Shown here: piece after piece, positions 63,917 through 64,000 of the stretch
Layout of the letters: each line of letters opens with the position of its first letter
How positions within the stretch are numbered: position 1 is the stretch's first letter
Assembly: GCA_902363825.1 (NCBI GenBank)
Contig: CABJBK010000010.1
Location: 47,364 to 111,363 of the forward strand
Direction of reading: 5' to 3'
DNA: 64,000 nucleotides
Source of the DNA: Lachnospiraceae bacterium
GTDB taxonomy: Bacteria > Bacillota > Clostridia > Lachnospirales > Lachnospiraceae
The notes under the pieces: generated by a model
The model's database searches: none
Told to the model about the DNA's origin: nothing
Seen by the model: only the letters and a program-made list of their open reading frames with translations
Made by a program: the position numbers and the translations under genes

Positions 63917-63960
63917 AACCTCCAAACTGATGTAAGATAAAATTACTCAGTTTGGAGGTT
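63917..63960 (+). promoter_or_regulatory. Hairpin that sequesters the transposase ribosome binding site
   Basis: Perfect 14-bp inverted repeat AACCTCCAAACTGA (63917-63930) and TCAGTTTGGAGGTT (63947-63960), 16-base loop. The right arm contains the GGAGG (63954-63958) that lies eight bases before the ATG at 63967, so the site is paired when the whole hairpin is transcribed. Confidence 0.8.
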
Positions 63961-63966
63961 ATTTTT

Positions 63967-64000
63967 ATGGCAAGAAGAAAAGACAGCCCACAAAAAGCAG
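63967..64000 (+). CDS. Start of a probable IS transposase (runs off window)
   Basis: Only eleven codons, MARRKDSPQKA, with GGAGG eight bases upstream. The basic N terminus, the protective hairpin before it and the position next to a broken gene start suggest an insertion-sequence transposase, perhaps IS256-like. Family assignment is a weak guess from eleven residues. Confidence 0.4.
   Translation, partial: MARRKDSPQKA

Noticed and set aside
1..64000. tRNA or rRNA genes, riboswitches, T-box leaders
   Set aside because: None recognised on reading the gaps; most are short and explained by promoters and terminators.

Overview
The window reads as a chromosomal segment of a spore-forming, low-to-mid GC Firmicute, most likely a gut Lachnospiraceae (Roseburia/Agathobacter-like). 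The evidence is the gene set: spore genes (gpr, spoIIP, a GerM-like lipoprotein), AddAB instead of RecBCD, B. subtilis-style argCJBD order, an HrcA/CIRCE operator, and a very large 2-hydroxyacyl-CoA dehydratase/activase fusion typical of anaerobic Clostridia. Species-level assignment is inference. Nearly all genes lie on the minus strand; promoters of the TTGACA-N17-TATAAT type are easy to see in most gaps. No gene-free stretch exceeds 300 bases.

Layout. 1-6.4 kb: lepA (3' end off the window), an Rpn-type nuclease, an iron alcohol dehydrogenase, then spoIIP and gpr. 6.4-6.9 kb: rpsT (plus strand, TTG start, hairpin leader). 6.9-14.1 kb: one apparent operon comEA - response regulator - histidine kinase - GerM-like - comEC - holA. 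14.1-21.8 kb: arginine biosynthesis, with argC-GNAT-argJ-argB-argD plus an orphan solute-binding protein facing argG across a region with two ARG-box-like operators. 21.8-30.5 kb: a cell-surface repeat protein and its broken tandem paralogue, a MocR regulator, a DUF2225 protein, glnS, a lipoprotein amidase, a rhomboid-like membrane protein with a Cys/His tail, and a LysM protein. 30.7-37.3 kb (plus strand): the dehydratase/activase fusion and a CIRCE-controlled htpG. 37.3-48.6 kb: prsA-like foldase, FAD protein, small unknown, maf, addA, addB, SGNH lipoprotein. 48.7-56.9 kb: phosphate regulon pstS-pstC-pstA-pstB-phoU-Na/Pi cotransporter-phoP-phoR with two Pho-box regions. 57-60.3 kb: chemoreceptor, RNase HI, and an unknown protein with two internal repeats. 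60.4-63.9 kb: a visibly AT-rich, probably acquired ABC/CPBP cluster. 63.9 kb to the end: the start of what looks like an insertion sequence.

How it works together. The pst/pho block is a self-contained phosphate-starvation module whose promoters carry 11-bp-periodic TTACA repeats. The arg block makes N-acetyl-ornithine by a cyclic (ArgJ) route and uses ArgG toward arginine. The comEA-comEC block couples DNA-uptake genes to a cell-envelope-type two-component system.

Most notable find: PstS appears circularly permuted. The lobe that is normally C-terminal (SREDGSGTR phosphate loop) comes first, and the normally N-terminal lobe (GSSSVTP) comes last and ends exactly where the other lobe usually begins. 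Other points of interest are the IS hairpin that hides its own ribosome binding site, the IS junction at the head of the AT-rich ABC cluster, the broken surface-protein paralogue and the rhomboid-like protein without catalytic residues.
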